A DNA stretch of 64,000 nucleotides from Neoconidiobolus thromboides FSU 785. Its lineage: Eukaryota; Entomophthoromycota; Entomophthoromycetes; Entomophthorales; Neoconidiobolaceae. Location: positions 40,611 to 104,610 of the forward strand of contig MU626324.1 in assembly GCA_025603075.1 (NCBI GenBank). Direction: 5' to 3'. Position numbers and translations under genes: made by a program. This document shows positions 24,364 through 35,196 of this stretch, one piece after another (within the stretch, counting starts at the first letter, position 1; each line of letters opens with the position of its first letter). Under the pieces are notes generated by a model. It was not told the origin of the DNA, did no database searches, and saw nothing but the letters and a program-made list of their open reading frames with translations.

Positions 24364-25106
24364 TTAATAAACATATATCCTTGATGCAATATCCAATATT
24401 AACCAATCAATCCCTTCAAATAGATTTTGTCCTGTCAATGCGCTACATGGTAATACTTTCCAATGATGATTATCAATATTATCTAATTCTAAGTACTAAA
24501 TAATATTAAAAATATACCCATGCATATATATATAAATACTACCTTAGATATCTCTTGACAAGATAAAGCCCCTGAAATATCTTGTTTATTTGCCAATATT
24601 AGTATTGTTATTCCACTTAATTTCTATATACAGAATAAGATAAAAATTATTAAAAAATAATGAATTTACTTCTTGATCTAATAATTTATTTAACTCTATT
24701 CTGGTGTCAATTAACCTATCTTTATCTGAAGCATCGACTACCCATATTAACCCTTCTGTACCTTCAAAATAATTTTTCCAGTAACTTCTTAGTGATACTT
24801 GTCCTCCAACGTCCCAAAAGTTTAACTTATATCTTCAATATATTATATCTAACATTAATGAATTAAAATACCACGATCTTACTCTTTGTGACTTAAGCTT
24901 AAAATATTAAAACCTAATGTTGGACTAATACTATCAATCGGTTCCCCATTTAACTTTTTTAATATGCTTGTTTTTCCTGCGTTATCTAAACCGCTATATA
25001 AAGAATAAACATAAACTTAATACATATAATAAATAATTTACAGTACTAATATTCGCATCTCCTTTTCTTTACTTCTTATCTTCTTCAATAATGTTAGCAT
25101 ACCCAT
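24364..25106 (-). CDS. ARL2: ARF-like GTPase ARL2
   Basis: Exons 25106..25042, 24993..24883, 24832..24670, 24623..24543 and 24495..24364 give 183 aa. The N-terminus [20 protein letters not shown] and the ISPTLGFNI switch I are typical of ARL2. G1 is [10 protein letters not shown]3 WDVGGQ and G4 NKQD, followed by [16 protein letters not shown]2 works with tubulin-folding cofactors and with the release of lipidated cargo. A second small GTPase, ARL8, is encoded at 51999. Confidence 0.93.
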
Positions 25107-25179
25107 GTTATTTAATTAATATTAAAAGCTAACATTTCGATTTATTATTTTTTTAATTATACTATTTTGTTTTAATTGG

Positions 25180-25281
25180 ATATGGGGATGTATTTTTTTG
25201 TTTAAAAATTTTACTGGTAGCCTTTACACTTAAATGATGCTTAAAAGTGGAAAAATGGTGAAATTAAAAAACACTCATATG
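25180..25281 (+). mobile_element. 105-bp MITE-like repeat, right end decayed
   Basis: The left end TATGGGGATGTATTTTTTTG is intact; the right end is ACACTCATATGG. It lies about 75 bases upstream of the ARL2 start, inside its likely promoter or 5' UTR. Confidence 0.82.
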
Positions 25282-25312
25282 GAAATTTACAAAATTTGTG
25301 TTTGTTAATAAC

Positions 25313-25500
25313 CAAAATGACGATTAAGGAAACGTATATCTTATAATAATAATGATACTTTAAGTTGGAGTATATCAGTAAAATATTAATCAACTACAAA
25401 GTATGTTAGTATAATGACTAATGAATAGTGGAATAAAACCCCCCTATAATATCAGCTAGTTTCATATTAGCTGATTGCTATAGTGAACTAAGACTATTTA
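25313..25500 (+). repeat. Dispersed repeat B, copy 1
   Basis: The start (AAAATGACGATTAAGGAAAC) and the end (CTAGTTTCATATTAGC, then GATTGCTATA) match 32137-32325 in the same order and orientation, with a poorly conserved middle. The element is about 190 bases long and its class is unknown. Confidence 0.5.
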
Positions 25501-26869
25501 ATTATAAAAAGCTTCAAGGTTCAAGATGAGATCACCTTCTTATAAATGATTCGCTGATGCACTTCTCTCTTTTCACACTTTCGATCAAACTCTTATTATG
25601 AAACTTATTTATGAGGGATTTGATTTTATAGCATTAAACTTTCTGACATAAATGAACCTATGTCTCACCTGTATCTTCATACGTTTTCTTTACCTAAGCT
25701 AATTTATGAAAATCTGGATTGAAATATGGGGGTGTGATCTTTTTAGAACTAAATAGGATAGAATATCAGCAAGCACCTCCTCAGATTCAGTTAATTTCCT
25801 TATTTAGTCTACTTCTTCCAACTTCGTTCCCTTTCTAGCTTTATGATCTAAATAAAACAATTAAGAGCTTTGCTCTTTAAAGCTATATCTATAAAAATCT
25901 GAAAGGAGTTTATTGTAATTTTATATTGTAATATAGAGGTTTTTTATATATCAAAATAACAGCAATAGTAATAACCGCTATCAATGACAATAAGGATATG
26001 TCACTTTCTTATAGAGTTCTATTAGTCCAAAATTGTATATATAATCCAGTATTTTAATAGAATTTTAATATTTTTACAAAAATTATAAGACATAAAAGTT
26101 GCACATAGTACTATTTGGATTTTGTCATACTATCATATTATATGAATATATATAAAGTATAGATGGCTAATGGCAGCTTTCCTGTTGCATCTACAAGAAA
26201 TCCTCGATAAAGATGGAAAAGTCAACTTTACGATGATTGTAAAAAGACATCTCTTTGATTCAGTTGGACAATCCCATGTTCTCCGCAGCAAGTAGACCCA
26301 TGGAACAGTTATTATCTTCCAGTCTCTAATTTCATATCCAACTTAGCTTAAACCACTGTCTCCATTTGAGACTAAGACTCTTTATCAGGATTTTAGTAAT
26401 CTAAAGTGAAATCCTTGCTTAATTTGGTGTCCCCCATCATATATATTAGGCAAGGAGTACTGAGTAGGCGCGCTGATACGGTTTATATTGAAGTAATAGT
26501 AAGGAAGTTAGCTAAAAACTTATTGCTTAAGCTAAAGGCTTTTTTATGCTAGATTCTCCTCATAAATATCGTATTTTCTAGTTCCAAGAGGGTCTTTCAT
26601 TTACGCTTAAATATAAAGATTCTTAACTTAGTTAATATTAAAAAGACATGGTTACATATCTTCATTGCTTAGGCTGCAATTATTAAATTGATACTTTACA
26701 AATAAAATGACGTCGCATTCAATTTTATTGCCAAAATTGGATTTTTTACTACACAGCTACTTTATCACCAATTTAAAAAACAGTGCTTCTAATATTACTA
26801 ATTCAAGAGCTTTATAAATTATAGTAATATCATATAAATTCTGATCTTCCTTAGTATTTTTAATTTGGA

Positions 26870-28216
26870 ATGCGACTAAAATTCGATGATTTACCAGTTT
26901 TACTACTAGAAGAAGTGTTCGAATGTCTGAATCCAATTGAGTTATTTGACATTCAATATTTAAACAGATATTTATATCAAGTTATCAATAAAGTCATCAA
27001 CTACAACTCCATCTATTCAATGTATGACAATACTATTTATGGACTCTACCAAGAAAGGTTCATCAAAGAAAATGGGAAGTTAATTAGACACTTAAATTTA
27101 AGTGAGAAGAAACTAGAATTGATTAACTATTGTCCTAATCTAACTTCTATAAAGTTTGGTGAGTTTATCCGCAGTGACTATGATGGGGATTACAATTGTA
27201 AGATTACTATGAAGTTACCAAAATTGAAAAAGCTGATATTATCGACTTATGTAAATTCCATTAAATTATTAGGATTATTCAGTTGTTGTTTGGACCAAAT
27301 TGAGTTCATTGAGGTGAATGAGTTTAGTAAATATGATGGAGAAGTTAAAAAGGTAATTAAATATTTCAACGCGGATGTAGTGAAAAAAATTGAGCTATAC
27401 TATGGTGGTAACTTAAGTCTCGATGGCCTCGACACAATCAAAGCCAAATTTACAAAATTGAAAATGCTGCGTTTATTAGCTAACAATAATGTTTTTAATT
27501 CTACAAAACTTGATCCAGCCATAAGCTTTGTTTCTCATTTAAAGTTAGAAATAGAAGGCAATCTAACCGTGAATTTTGATATCAATAGCCTTGGTAACTT
27601 ACAAAATTTAAGAAGTTTAAAGTTGTTGGATAATTCAGGTAGTCAATTTAATAAAAATAAAAAAAACAGCAATAACATAACATTCATTGAAAGCAAAAAT
27701 ATTACTGTTTCAGGATATTTGGATTTTAAAGTCGCAATGTTTTATGATATGGCTACATTATCTGGTTTAAGGGAACTACGCATTAATAATATATCATCAA
27801 AGCTATTTAATATCATTCCATTATTGCCAAATATCCAACAGCTTGATATTAAAGCCTTAGAAGTTAATGTTAAAAAAACGTTTCGCAAGCTTGATTCAAA
27901 AGGCAATAACATTTATAGATCAAACTATAAGCATCATTTATTAAATGAGAATAGCCGACTTAAATGTAAGTTTATAAAACAAATTAAAATTAACTTCTCG
28001 CACCTGTTTTTGGATGACTTTATCTGTTTTATATCTTTTTTTCCAAACCTTGAGATACTCAAAGTTGTAAATTTTAATTTAAAAGGCATAAAATCAGCTA
28101 TTGAGTATAAACTTAGTACTCCATTGTTGCTTATTGCTCCAATACCGTATGTTATAGACTCAACGCCTTATATTGCGTTAGAAAAGATGCCACTGCTCGA
28201 TTGGATAAAGATTTGA
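26870..28216 (+). CDS. F-box protein with leucine-rich repeats
   Basis: This intronless frame has 448 aa. Residues 4-45 fit an F-box (FDDLPVLLLEEVFECLNPIE, then LFDIQYLNRYLYQVI). The rest is a series of irregular leucine-rich units such as LPKLKKLILST, LQNLRSLKLLDN, LSGLRELRINNIS, LPNIQQLDIKAL and FPNLEILKVVNF. Such proteins usually recruit substrates to SCF ubiquitin ligases through SKP1; the substrate is unknown. This is typical of the large, rapidly evolving F-box/LRR families in early-diverging fungi, so no ortholog is proposed. Confidence 0.75.
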   Translation: MRLKFDDLPVLLLEEVFECLNPIELFDIQYLNRYLYQVINKVINYNSIYSMYDNTIYGLYQERFIKENGKLIRHLNLSEKKLELINYCPNLTSIKFGEFIRSDYDGDYNCKITMKLPKLKKLILSTYVNSIKLLGLFSCCLDQIEFIEVNEFSKYDGEVKKVIKYFNADVVKKIELYYGGNLSLDGLDTIKAKFTKLKMLRLLANNNVFNSTKLDPAISFVSHLKLEIEGNLTVNFDINSLGNLQNLRSLKLLDNSGSQFNKNKKNSNNITFIESKNITVSGYLDFKVAMFYDMATLSGLRELRINNISSKLFNIIPLLPNIQQLDIKALEVNVKKTFRKLDSKGNNIYRSNYKHHLLNENSRLKCKFIKQIKINFSHLFLDDFICFISFFPNLEILKVVNFNLKGIKSAIEYKLSTPLLLIAPIPYVIDSTPYIALEKMPLLDWIKI

Positions 28217-28817
28217 GTCATTGGTAAATAAATTTATAAACATAATATTTGAATTCGTAATAGCTACGTCTGTATTGGATTGTAATATTTTTTATTTTAA
28301 ATCAATACTTATTGGTACATCTAATTATAAAAGAATATAGTGATGTTTTTTTGATTTCATCACTTTTTCTATCTTTTAAGTGCTATTTGAGCAGAAAGAT
28401 TGTTAATAAAATTCTTAAATAAAAAAATACATCCCAATATACTTTAGGTTCAATTATTAACAACTTTCACAAAAATTTAGACAAATATCCATTCAAAAAA
28501 TATAACTAAAATAATTCATTTAAATCCACTAATTTGTCCTTTTCCAACAAAATATCATAAGCAATCTAACTATATTAATATAATGTATAAAACTTACAAA
28601 AAGCACATTAATCATTTTTCTACCCTTTAAAATTTATGAACATTCATACTTAAAAAATACTGATTCAAATTTTGCACTATTTTTATTTAATTTTGCTTAT
28701 TTATTTTATTTGATATTACTTAAATAATTTTATCTATTAAGTTTGAAAGGTTTCATTTAATCTTCCCTAAAATAAATTGTTAACATCATAAAAATAGTAT
28801 ATTAAATACTAGAAAAC
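28217..28817. other. Convergent intergenic region with one MITE-like repeat
   Basis: The region lies between the F-box stop and the ELL stop. Apart from the repeat at 28337-28441 only AT-rich sequence is seen. Confidence 0.6.
28337..28441 (-). mobile_element. 105-bp MITE-like repeat
   Basis: It starts TAGTGATGTTTTTTTGATTTC and ends ATACATCCCAATATA, with the core AAGTGCTATTTGAGC. It lies about 380 bases beyond the ELL stop codon. Confidence 0.82.
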
Positions 28818-30176
28818 TTACTTTAAAAGATCAAGCGGCAAAGCCCGAATCTCCTGATGTTTTCTTTTATACTCCTTAATCAATTCAAATAATGCATCTA
28901 AATTAATTTGATTCAACTTTTGATTGTTGTATATAAATTCATTTTTTTCGTCAAAAGAAGGTAAATATTTCAACAATGCAAGTTCTTCTTGAATCTGCCA
29001 CTTAATTTGCATAATACTTTTATATAATTCAATATGTTCAAAATGCAATCTATCAAAATCCCTCTTCAATTCTTCTTTATCAATGAAGCTCTTGTTTAAC
29101 GTTGGAGTTGAATGATTAACTGGTGAAGGAGCAACTTCAACATTTTTGGCTCTTGTTCCATTCTCGTTAGTGTTATTAATATTGATAGTCTGCTTATTAT
29201 TCTTTATATAATCTTTGACTGACATTATACTTTCTTCAACTGCTAGCTCAGTATTAATATTGATGTTTTCATTTATAATAGAAGCCTGAGGCTCATAAAT
29301 AGGACTGTGAGCTGAAAATGGTCTATTCCTTGGGATGTTAGTTTCAATTTGTCGACTATTAATTGAAGTTTCATCATTAGTATTATACATTGTCCTATTT
29401 GTACTTAAAGCCTCTTGAGTTTCACCTGTGCCATGCAAAAAACAAGTTAGATGCTTAAAATATTCAGAATTTGGTATAATGGCTTGTTCTCCAAGAGCAC
29501 TAAAGCAATTCGTAGCTGCCATTTTTCTATCTGAAGGCGAATAATTAAACCAATTAATAACATCTACTTGTCTATAATATTCATCTTTTAATAGCCATAC
29601 ATTATTTTGTTTTCTTGCAACTTCATTCAAGATAGATTTGAGTCTTTGTCTTGGTATAGGTATACTTTCAACTAAAGTATCAATGGTAGCTGGTGTAAGT
29701 GCTAAACTATGAATAACTTTTCGCCTAAAATCCTCTAATTCCTCTTCAATAGATGGACTTGGCTCTCTTCTTAATCTAGACCTTTGATTTGTATCATGGG
29801 TAATTATTGGTTGATTATTATGACTTATACCATGGGCAGTCACCGATAAATTATTATGTTTTGTCCTTTTATTATTATTATTGGGATTTCTTACAACTAA
29901 ATCTTGACGAACAATATAAGTTGGTAATTCTGGTTTATAAAATGCCGCTTCATTATTACCATGAATAAATAAGTTACTGTTTTTTACTGGTCTACGACGT
30001 TGAATTTTATAGACTATATTATCTACCATAAACTCTAAATTAGCTTCATTTAATTTCGCTGTTTTGCCATCATTTCTTATATCATCAAGTAATTTTTCGG
30101 GTATTATTAATTTATAACGCTCCTTTTCCTTTTCTCTATTACTTTCTTTAGTTACCCTTGCAACATACTGTTCCAT
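28818..30176 (-). CDS. ELL: RNA polymerase II elongation factor ELL
   Basis: This intronless frame of 452 aa starts at the ATG at 30176. The N-terminal region (LIIPEKLLDDI...) corresponds to the ELL N-domain. At about residues 155-235 lies the ELL winged-helix: FRRKVIHSLALTPATIDTL, RQRLKSILNEVA and WLLKDEYYRQVDVINWFNYS, then DRKMAA. The C-terminal 90 residues (KEELKRDFDRLHFEHIELYK through EYKRKHQEIR) form the occludin/ELL helical domain. The linker is long and Asn-rich. ELL raises the elongation rate of Pol II and is part of super- and little-elongation complexes. A broken copy lies at 59430-61036. MITE-like repeats flank the gene on both sides (28337 and 30329). Confidence 0.8.
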   Translation of the reverse strand: MEQYVARVTKESNREKEKERYKLIIPEKLLDDIRNDGKTAKLNEANLEFMVDNIVYKIQRRRPVKNSNLFIHGNNEAAFYKPELPTYIVRQDLVVRNPNNNNKRTKHNNLSVTAHGISHNNQPIITHDTNQRSRLRREPSPSIEEELEDFRRKVIHSLALTPATIDTLVESIPIPRQRLKSILNEVARKQNNVWLLKDEYYRQVDVINWFNYSPSDRKMAATNCFSALGEQAIIPNSEYFKHLTCFLHGTGETQEALSTNRTMYNTNDETSINSRQIETNIPRNRPFSAHSPIYEPQASIINENININTELAVEESIMSVKDYIKNNKQTININNTNENGTRAKNVEVAPSPVNHSTPTLNKSFIDKEELKRDFDRLHFEHIELYKSIMQIKWQIQEELALLKYLPSFDEKNEFIYNNQKLNQINLDALFELIKEYKRKHQEIRALPLDLLK

Positions 30177-30328
30177 CTTTTACTACCCTTTGTTTTTATC
30201 AATTGAGATTTTATAAAAAATTTATGAAAATGTTTAATCTTATTTCTTTAGTTATTTCTTTAAACTCGAGTGCAGTTTTTTTCAACCAATCAACTCTTCA
30301 TTTAGATTTCTGAGTGATAAATACTTTG

Positions 30329-30433
30329 ATATGGGAGTGTTTTTTTTGGCTTCATTACTTTTTCCATTTTTAAACACTATTTGAGTGGAAAAATTGTTAG
30401 TAAATTCTTAAACATAAAAATACATCCCCATAT
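30329..30433 (-). mobile_element. 105-bp MITE-like repeat
   Basis: It starts ATATGGGAGTGTTTTTTTT and ends ACATCCCCATAT. The core AACACTATTTGAGTGG is intact. It lies about 150 bases upstream of the ELL start. Confidence 0.88.
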
Positions 30434-32506
30434 GGTAATTATCAATTAGTAGTTAAACGTCACAGAGTTAATACATATGACAATATGAGTTATCAATCGG
30501 CATAAATTACCCTCCCCTTTTTAAACTCAAAACAAGTAACATAGCGGTCCAAAATTTTATAGAAAAATTAAACTATTTTCATATCATTTTATTATAGGGT
30601 TGATGATGTGCTAATGATATGCTAATGATAAATTTGAACAGTTATAGTTATAGTAAAAATAAGTTTGAAGTATATATATACTCCATAAACAAGTAATGAA
30701 ATTTCTGCTAATTCTTGAGGCGATTGAGTTTTTATATTTAAAACTATAGCTACTTTCTAAAGCTTTATAAATATCTCATCAACCCTATAAAACCTTTGAG
30801 ATTATTAACATTTTAGTCATCAATACAATGTTGAAAAAGCTGCAAATATAGGCCCTAGTATTATGCTCATAGTATTAAACTTGTAGTATGAGTAGTTAAA
30901 AATCTCTATTTAAAATAAAGGATAATTTAGTATACTTTGATTTTAATAAGTGAGTTAGTTATTATAAATTATATTTTAGCATAAAGTTGGTTTAAACTTG
31001 TAATTATAAAATAATATCGAGAAAGTACAAAACTGTTGTTTATTTTATTATAAAAATTAATGATATAGAGATATAAAGGTAGTTAATATCTGAACAATTA
31101 TAAAAGTATCTTTTATCTTATTAAGAATTCAAATAATCATAACAAACTAATACACTTTTAAATTTGTATTTAATTTCAAGTTTAATATATCATTTTCAAT
31201 AAATGAATTATTATAAAGCAGTACGATAATAATTGAAAATGTCTAAATAAAGTTATAACTTTAACTATTCCATATATTTAGGATACATTAATATTAATAA
31301 GTGCTAACTGAATAAATTAAATTTACTTAATAAAATCCGATTTATTAATATACATAAATCATTGACATTTTATAATACCGTAATCTAACAAGTGATAAAT
31401 TTATTTTGATTACAACAGTAAAACAGAGAATTTACTTTAATGTAAATTTTTAGAAAAAACTCATGAAGGAACCTATAGACTCTCAAATATTTTTATTTAT
31501 GGATAAAAATCATTAATGTGAGAATATGACACGAAGAGTAGAAGATGATTGATATGAAAGGTGCACTATAAGCACTTACATTTTTGATAGATGTTTAATA
31601 TAAGTAGCTTTTCTTGTCAGATTCTAGGCAAGAAAAATCATTTAAAGTCTTTCATTCTAATTGTTGATTAATTTAACTTCAACTAAATAACAGTTTGTAG
31701 ATGTCACTTATACAACAATTGTTAATTAAATTCAAGTTAAATTTATACAGCTATAATATTTTTTATAGCTTACAATAAAGTTATTATAAAACATTTGAAA
31801 TTACTTAATGGTTTTTTATGATAAGTATTTGATGAATTTGATATTATCTATACTTACAATACATGTGGTGCAGCTCTATTACGACCTTAGCTATGGTAAT
31901 TTCTAGAGCCAACTATTTGTTTGTTGGGCTTTAGCTTGATTTAAGTAAAATCTTATCCTTAAAAAAATTACAGGTGATAAAAGTTACGCCTGCTGTAACT
32001 CTGTTTCAACCTATTTATTTATGAATTTTGAGGTAATGAATGCCAAGTGTTTTCATAATTACCTTTTACATTTTTAAAGTAAGGTGGGGTGTAGTTTTAA
32101 AAATTAATAGAATTTGAAATCTTCACCTACACTTAAAATGACAATTAATGAAACCTATATTTTATGATGATAGGTAAGTTTTATATTGAAATGCAATAAG
32201 GTGATAAATTATAACAAAATAGCATTATTTTAATGTGTATAATGAATCAATGAAATGTTTATTTTTTATTGACTAGTTTTATTTTAGCCAGATTGCTATA
32301 ATAAGCAAAGATTTTTTTATAAGTTAAAAAATAGAATGAAACAAATCGAATGATTAAGTGAAAAGGGTGGTTTTAAATCAGGCTGCTGATCTTCCAATTT
32401 AAGAAAAAGTTGTGCCAAAACTTAAGAGCTTAACTTATTTTTAAAAATAAAATCCGCGATTTTATTGATTTTTTTCAACTTTTGTTTGTTCGATAATTAA
32501 ATTGTG
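30434..32506. other. Intergenic region between ELL and the GUCD1-like gene
   Basis: AT-rich sequence lies between two divergent genes. It holds repeat B copy 2 at 32137-32325; no coding frame or RNA gene was recognised. Confidence 0.6.
32137..32325 (+). repeat. Dispersed repeat B, copy 2
   Basis: It begins AAAATGACAATTAATGAAAC and ends near CTAGTTTTATTTTAGC, then GATTGCTATAATAAGCAAAG, paralleling 25313-25500. Confidence 0.5.
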
Positions 32507-33670
32507 ATGCGTCCTATTAGTTTTGCTGAAGAAGGTAAACTGGGAAGAAGTTCAGTGCCACATTTGATGCAGGTAAAATTTTACTTCATTGTGTTGGCTT
32601 TTAATACTATATATAGTAGTAAACAAAATTGAAAGAAAAAAGCTAATTGTAAATTGATTTAAATGTACTTGTTAAATCTTTACAGTTTTAAAACAGCATT
32701 ATTGATCATCAAAACAGAATGTTAATTATTTTATTTTAGGAACATAATTGGGATTGTGGTAAATAACAGATTTATCTTTAAAAAATACATAACTTAAAAT
32801 TTGATAAAGGTCTTGCATGTGTTGGGATGGTATTGAGGTAAGAACATAATGAGTAACAATTGAATAAATTATTAATATCTTATTAGAGCTTTAGGGGGGT
32901 ATACTGTTACATTACCCGAATTAGCAAACGAAGTAGCAAGTGAAAATGTTTGGACAATAGATTTATGTTATTTATTAGCTCATCATGCTAGTTGGTGCGA
33001 TTTTACATACTATACAACGTTTTTGGGAGCGAATCCAGATCATTTGAATGATGAGCCATTTTATAAAAATACTTCTGCAACTGAATTGGCCAGAGTGAAT
33101 CAAATGTTTAATTTAGCAAATAGATATAACATTTCAATTTTAAGGATGTAAGTAGATAAAATGCAATTTATACACATGTTATAGTGTTTATGACTTTTTG
33201 TAGTTAGATAAAGCAAATGATACAAAAAACTATTTAAGCATAACGATATTTAATAATTAATTTTAGGTTATTTCCAATAGAAGATTATAAACGATTTTTG
33301 GTTCACCGAAAGTTTGCTATTATTGCTTTAGTAAATGCAGAGCTATTAAAATGCAGTCACTGTGAGCAACAGAAGGATACAGGAAGGTGGGGATGGGTTC
33401 AAGAAATGTTTTGTTTTACACCATGTAAAATGAATATTAAACTTAGAAGGAGAGAGTATGTCGGACACTTTATTGTTTTAATTGGATATGAGCCAGAAAC
33501 AGATAGTTTTATCTATAGGGATCCAGCAGCCTCAGCACACTTTTGTATGATATCTGCAGAAGACTTTGATTTATCAAGACAATCAAATGGGACTGATAAT
33601 GACTGGTAAGTTTTATTTTTAGTTGTTTAATGAATATTACTTATTATTTAGTATTGTAATCAAACTTTAA
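32507..33670 (+). CDS. GUCD1-like (guanylyl cyclase domain-containing 1 family) protein
   Basis: Exons 32507..32572, 32740..32758, 32810..32837, 32887..33147, 33267..33605 and 33652..33670 give 243 aa. Family landmarks are VPHLMQEHNWDCGLACVGMVLRALGG, SENVWTIDLCYLL, LGANPDHLND, GHFIVLIGYEPETDSFIYRDPA and FDLSRQSNGTDND. The Cys in WDCGLAC, the His in GHFIVL and the Asp in YRDPA are arranged like a C39-type cysteine-peptidase triad. The cyclase name of the family is therefore not strong evidence of activity. Two exons are very short (19 and 28 bases). The final 19-base exon completes an I-V-I-K-L C-terminus. Confidence 0.82.
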
Positions 33671-33956
33671 TGCGCGTAATGGAGCTTATTTAACATCTTT
33701 ATTTTAAACCTTTTATTCTTTTAAATTATTTACAAAGATTGATTAATGTAACACGTCTAGATCATCATGTGACTTTAATCATCCCACCTATATCATAAGC
33801 AAGGTTTTTAATATCTTTCATCTTATCTTTTATTTAGTTTTGAATTCTTATTTATCATATAATCAAGTAATAAACTTCAGGTATAATTAAACCTAATATT
33901 TATTATTTTTCTAGTGAAATAATTAACAAATCCTGATTTAAACTTACATTTCAAAC

Positions 33957-34062
33957 TATATAGGGATATATTTTTTTGTTTAAAATTTTACTAACAATCT
34001 TTTCACTTAAATAGTACTTAAAAAATAGAAAAGTAATGAAACCAAAAAAACACCCCCATATA
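33957..34062 (+). mobile_element. 105-bp MITE-like repeat
   Basis: It starts TATATAGGGATATATTTTTTT and ends ACACCCCCATATA, with the core TTCACTTAAATAGTACTTAA. Confidence 0.87.
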
Positions 34063-34323
34063 ATCTATTTAAATTAAAAAATGGGAATAGTTATAAAGAA
34101 TGTTAATTTACAAGCCATGTAAACAATATTACTCATCAATTTAAAAAGAATATTGTAATGAAAAAACATAAAATTTACATGTAATTTTATAATATATTAT
34201 GAGCTGATAATTGAATGAATTTTAAACTTCAAATTCAATCAAATGGGTTATGGTTTAAGGAGGAATTTTCTATATCATTTTCGAAACTATTTATCTAAGC
34301 ATAACAATGATATTTCATTGACG

Positions 34324-34427
34324 TATAGGGATTTTTTTTAGTTTCATCACTTCTTCCATCCTTAAGTGCTATATAAGTGGAAAGATTGTTAGTAAAATTC
34401 TTAAACAAAAAAAAACACCCCCATATG
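34324..34427 (-). mobile_element. 105-bp MITE-like repeat
   Basis: It starts TATAGGGATTTTTTTTAG and ends ACACCCCCATATG, with the core AAGTGCTATATAAGTGG. The orientation is inverted relative to the copy 260 bases upstream. Confidence 0.87.
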
Positions 34428-34881
34428 TTATATTTTTAAAATTATTACTAGCACCCTAACACTAATTAGTGTACTTATAACTTGCTTTTGAGTATAAATT
34501 GATTGAAAGATTGAAATCTATTTTATTTAAATGTCAAAAGTAAACTGTTTAATCTAGTGTAAAGTATACTTTTGAACTACTTAGAATTGTTTAAATGCTT
34601 GTTATATATTTTAAAACTGTAAAAACTATTTATTATATAAATAATTTAAAGATATTTAATATAAAAACAACATATGATACTTAAATTAAGGCAATTTTAT
34701 TCATTTAAACCAGATAATTATAATTGAATAATGCCATACGATATAAGGCAATTTCCATGTATTTTATTTATCGTTATTATAAATCAATGCTAATAAGAAA
34801 TGCTTTGAAAAAAGCAAACATTTCAATAATCAATTAAATCTTGTCAAAGTAGATACAAACTTGACGGTTAATCTTGACCTA

Positions 34882-35041
34882 AAAAAAATTAATCGTGTTG
34901 TATTGCAGAATAGCACCTGATTCAAATAATCCAAATATTGAAATAGCCCTTTTTACAAATGTATTTGACAAAGAGATAGAATACAGCAACAAAAAATTCA
35001 TTCGATATGAACATGACCAATCTTACCTGTATAAATATTGA
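34882..35041 (+). pseudogene. Orphan exon-like coding fragment, unknown
   Basis: An open frame without a start runs about 52 codons to a stop: KKLIVLYCRIAPDSNNPNIE, then ALFTNVFDKEIEYSNKKFIRY and further. A good acceptor (TTGTATTGCAG) sits at 34898-34908, but the residues read through it too. It has protein-like composition but no upstream exons that I can find. It could be the relic of a lost gene or a terminal exon of an unrecognised one. Low certainty. Confidence 0.3.
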
Positions 35042-35196
35042 CATTCAATAAATTGTTAATATGCATAAAATACGTATAAGAGTCTATTTCACATCAATGT
35101 ATAAATTATTTTAAATTTATTAGTTTTAGTCACCCAATAACAGTATGTATTGCTTAGATAAGAGCTAAATAGAATGTTAGTTAAATTCATAATTAA

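Larger units (their letters stand above)
25107..26869. other. Intergenic region with a repeat and possibly decayed coding sequence
   Basis: It contains one full MITE-like copy (25180-25281), a terminal fragment with ATATGGGGGTGTGATCTTTT near 25724, and a dispersed repeat (25313-25500). Between about 25500 and 26500 the base composition is less AT-rich, with short open stretches broken by stops. I identify no product. Confidence 0.5.
33671..34881. other. Intergenic region with two MITE-like repeats and an exon-like scrap
   Basis: Two repeat copies in opposite orientation sit at 33957 and 34324. A 20-codon open piece ending in a stop lies at 33740-33799 (LINVTRLDHHVTLIIPPIS). No complete gene was found. 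Confidence 0.5.

Noticed and set aside
24660-24866. Plus-strand ORF
   Set aside because: It is antisense to ARL2 exon 3.
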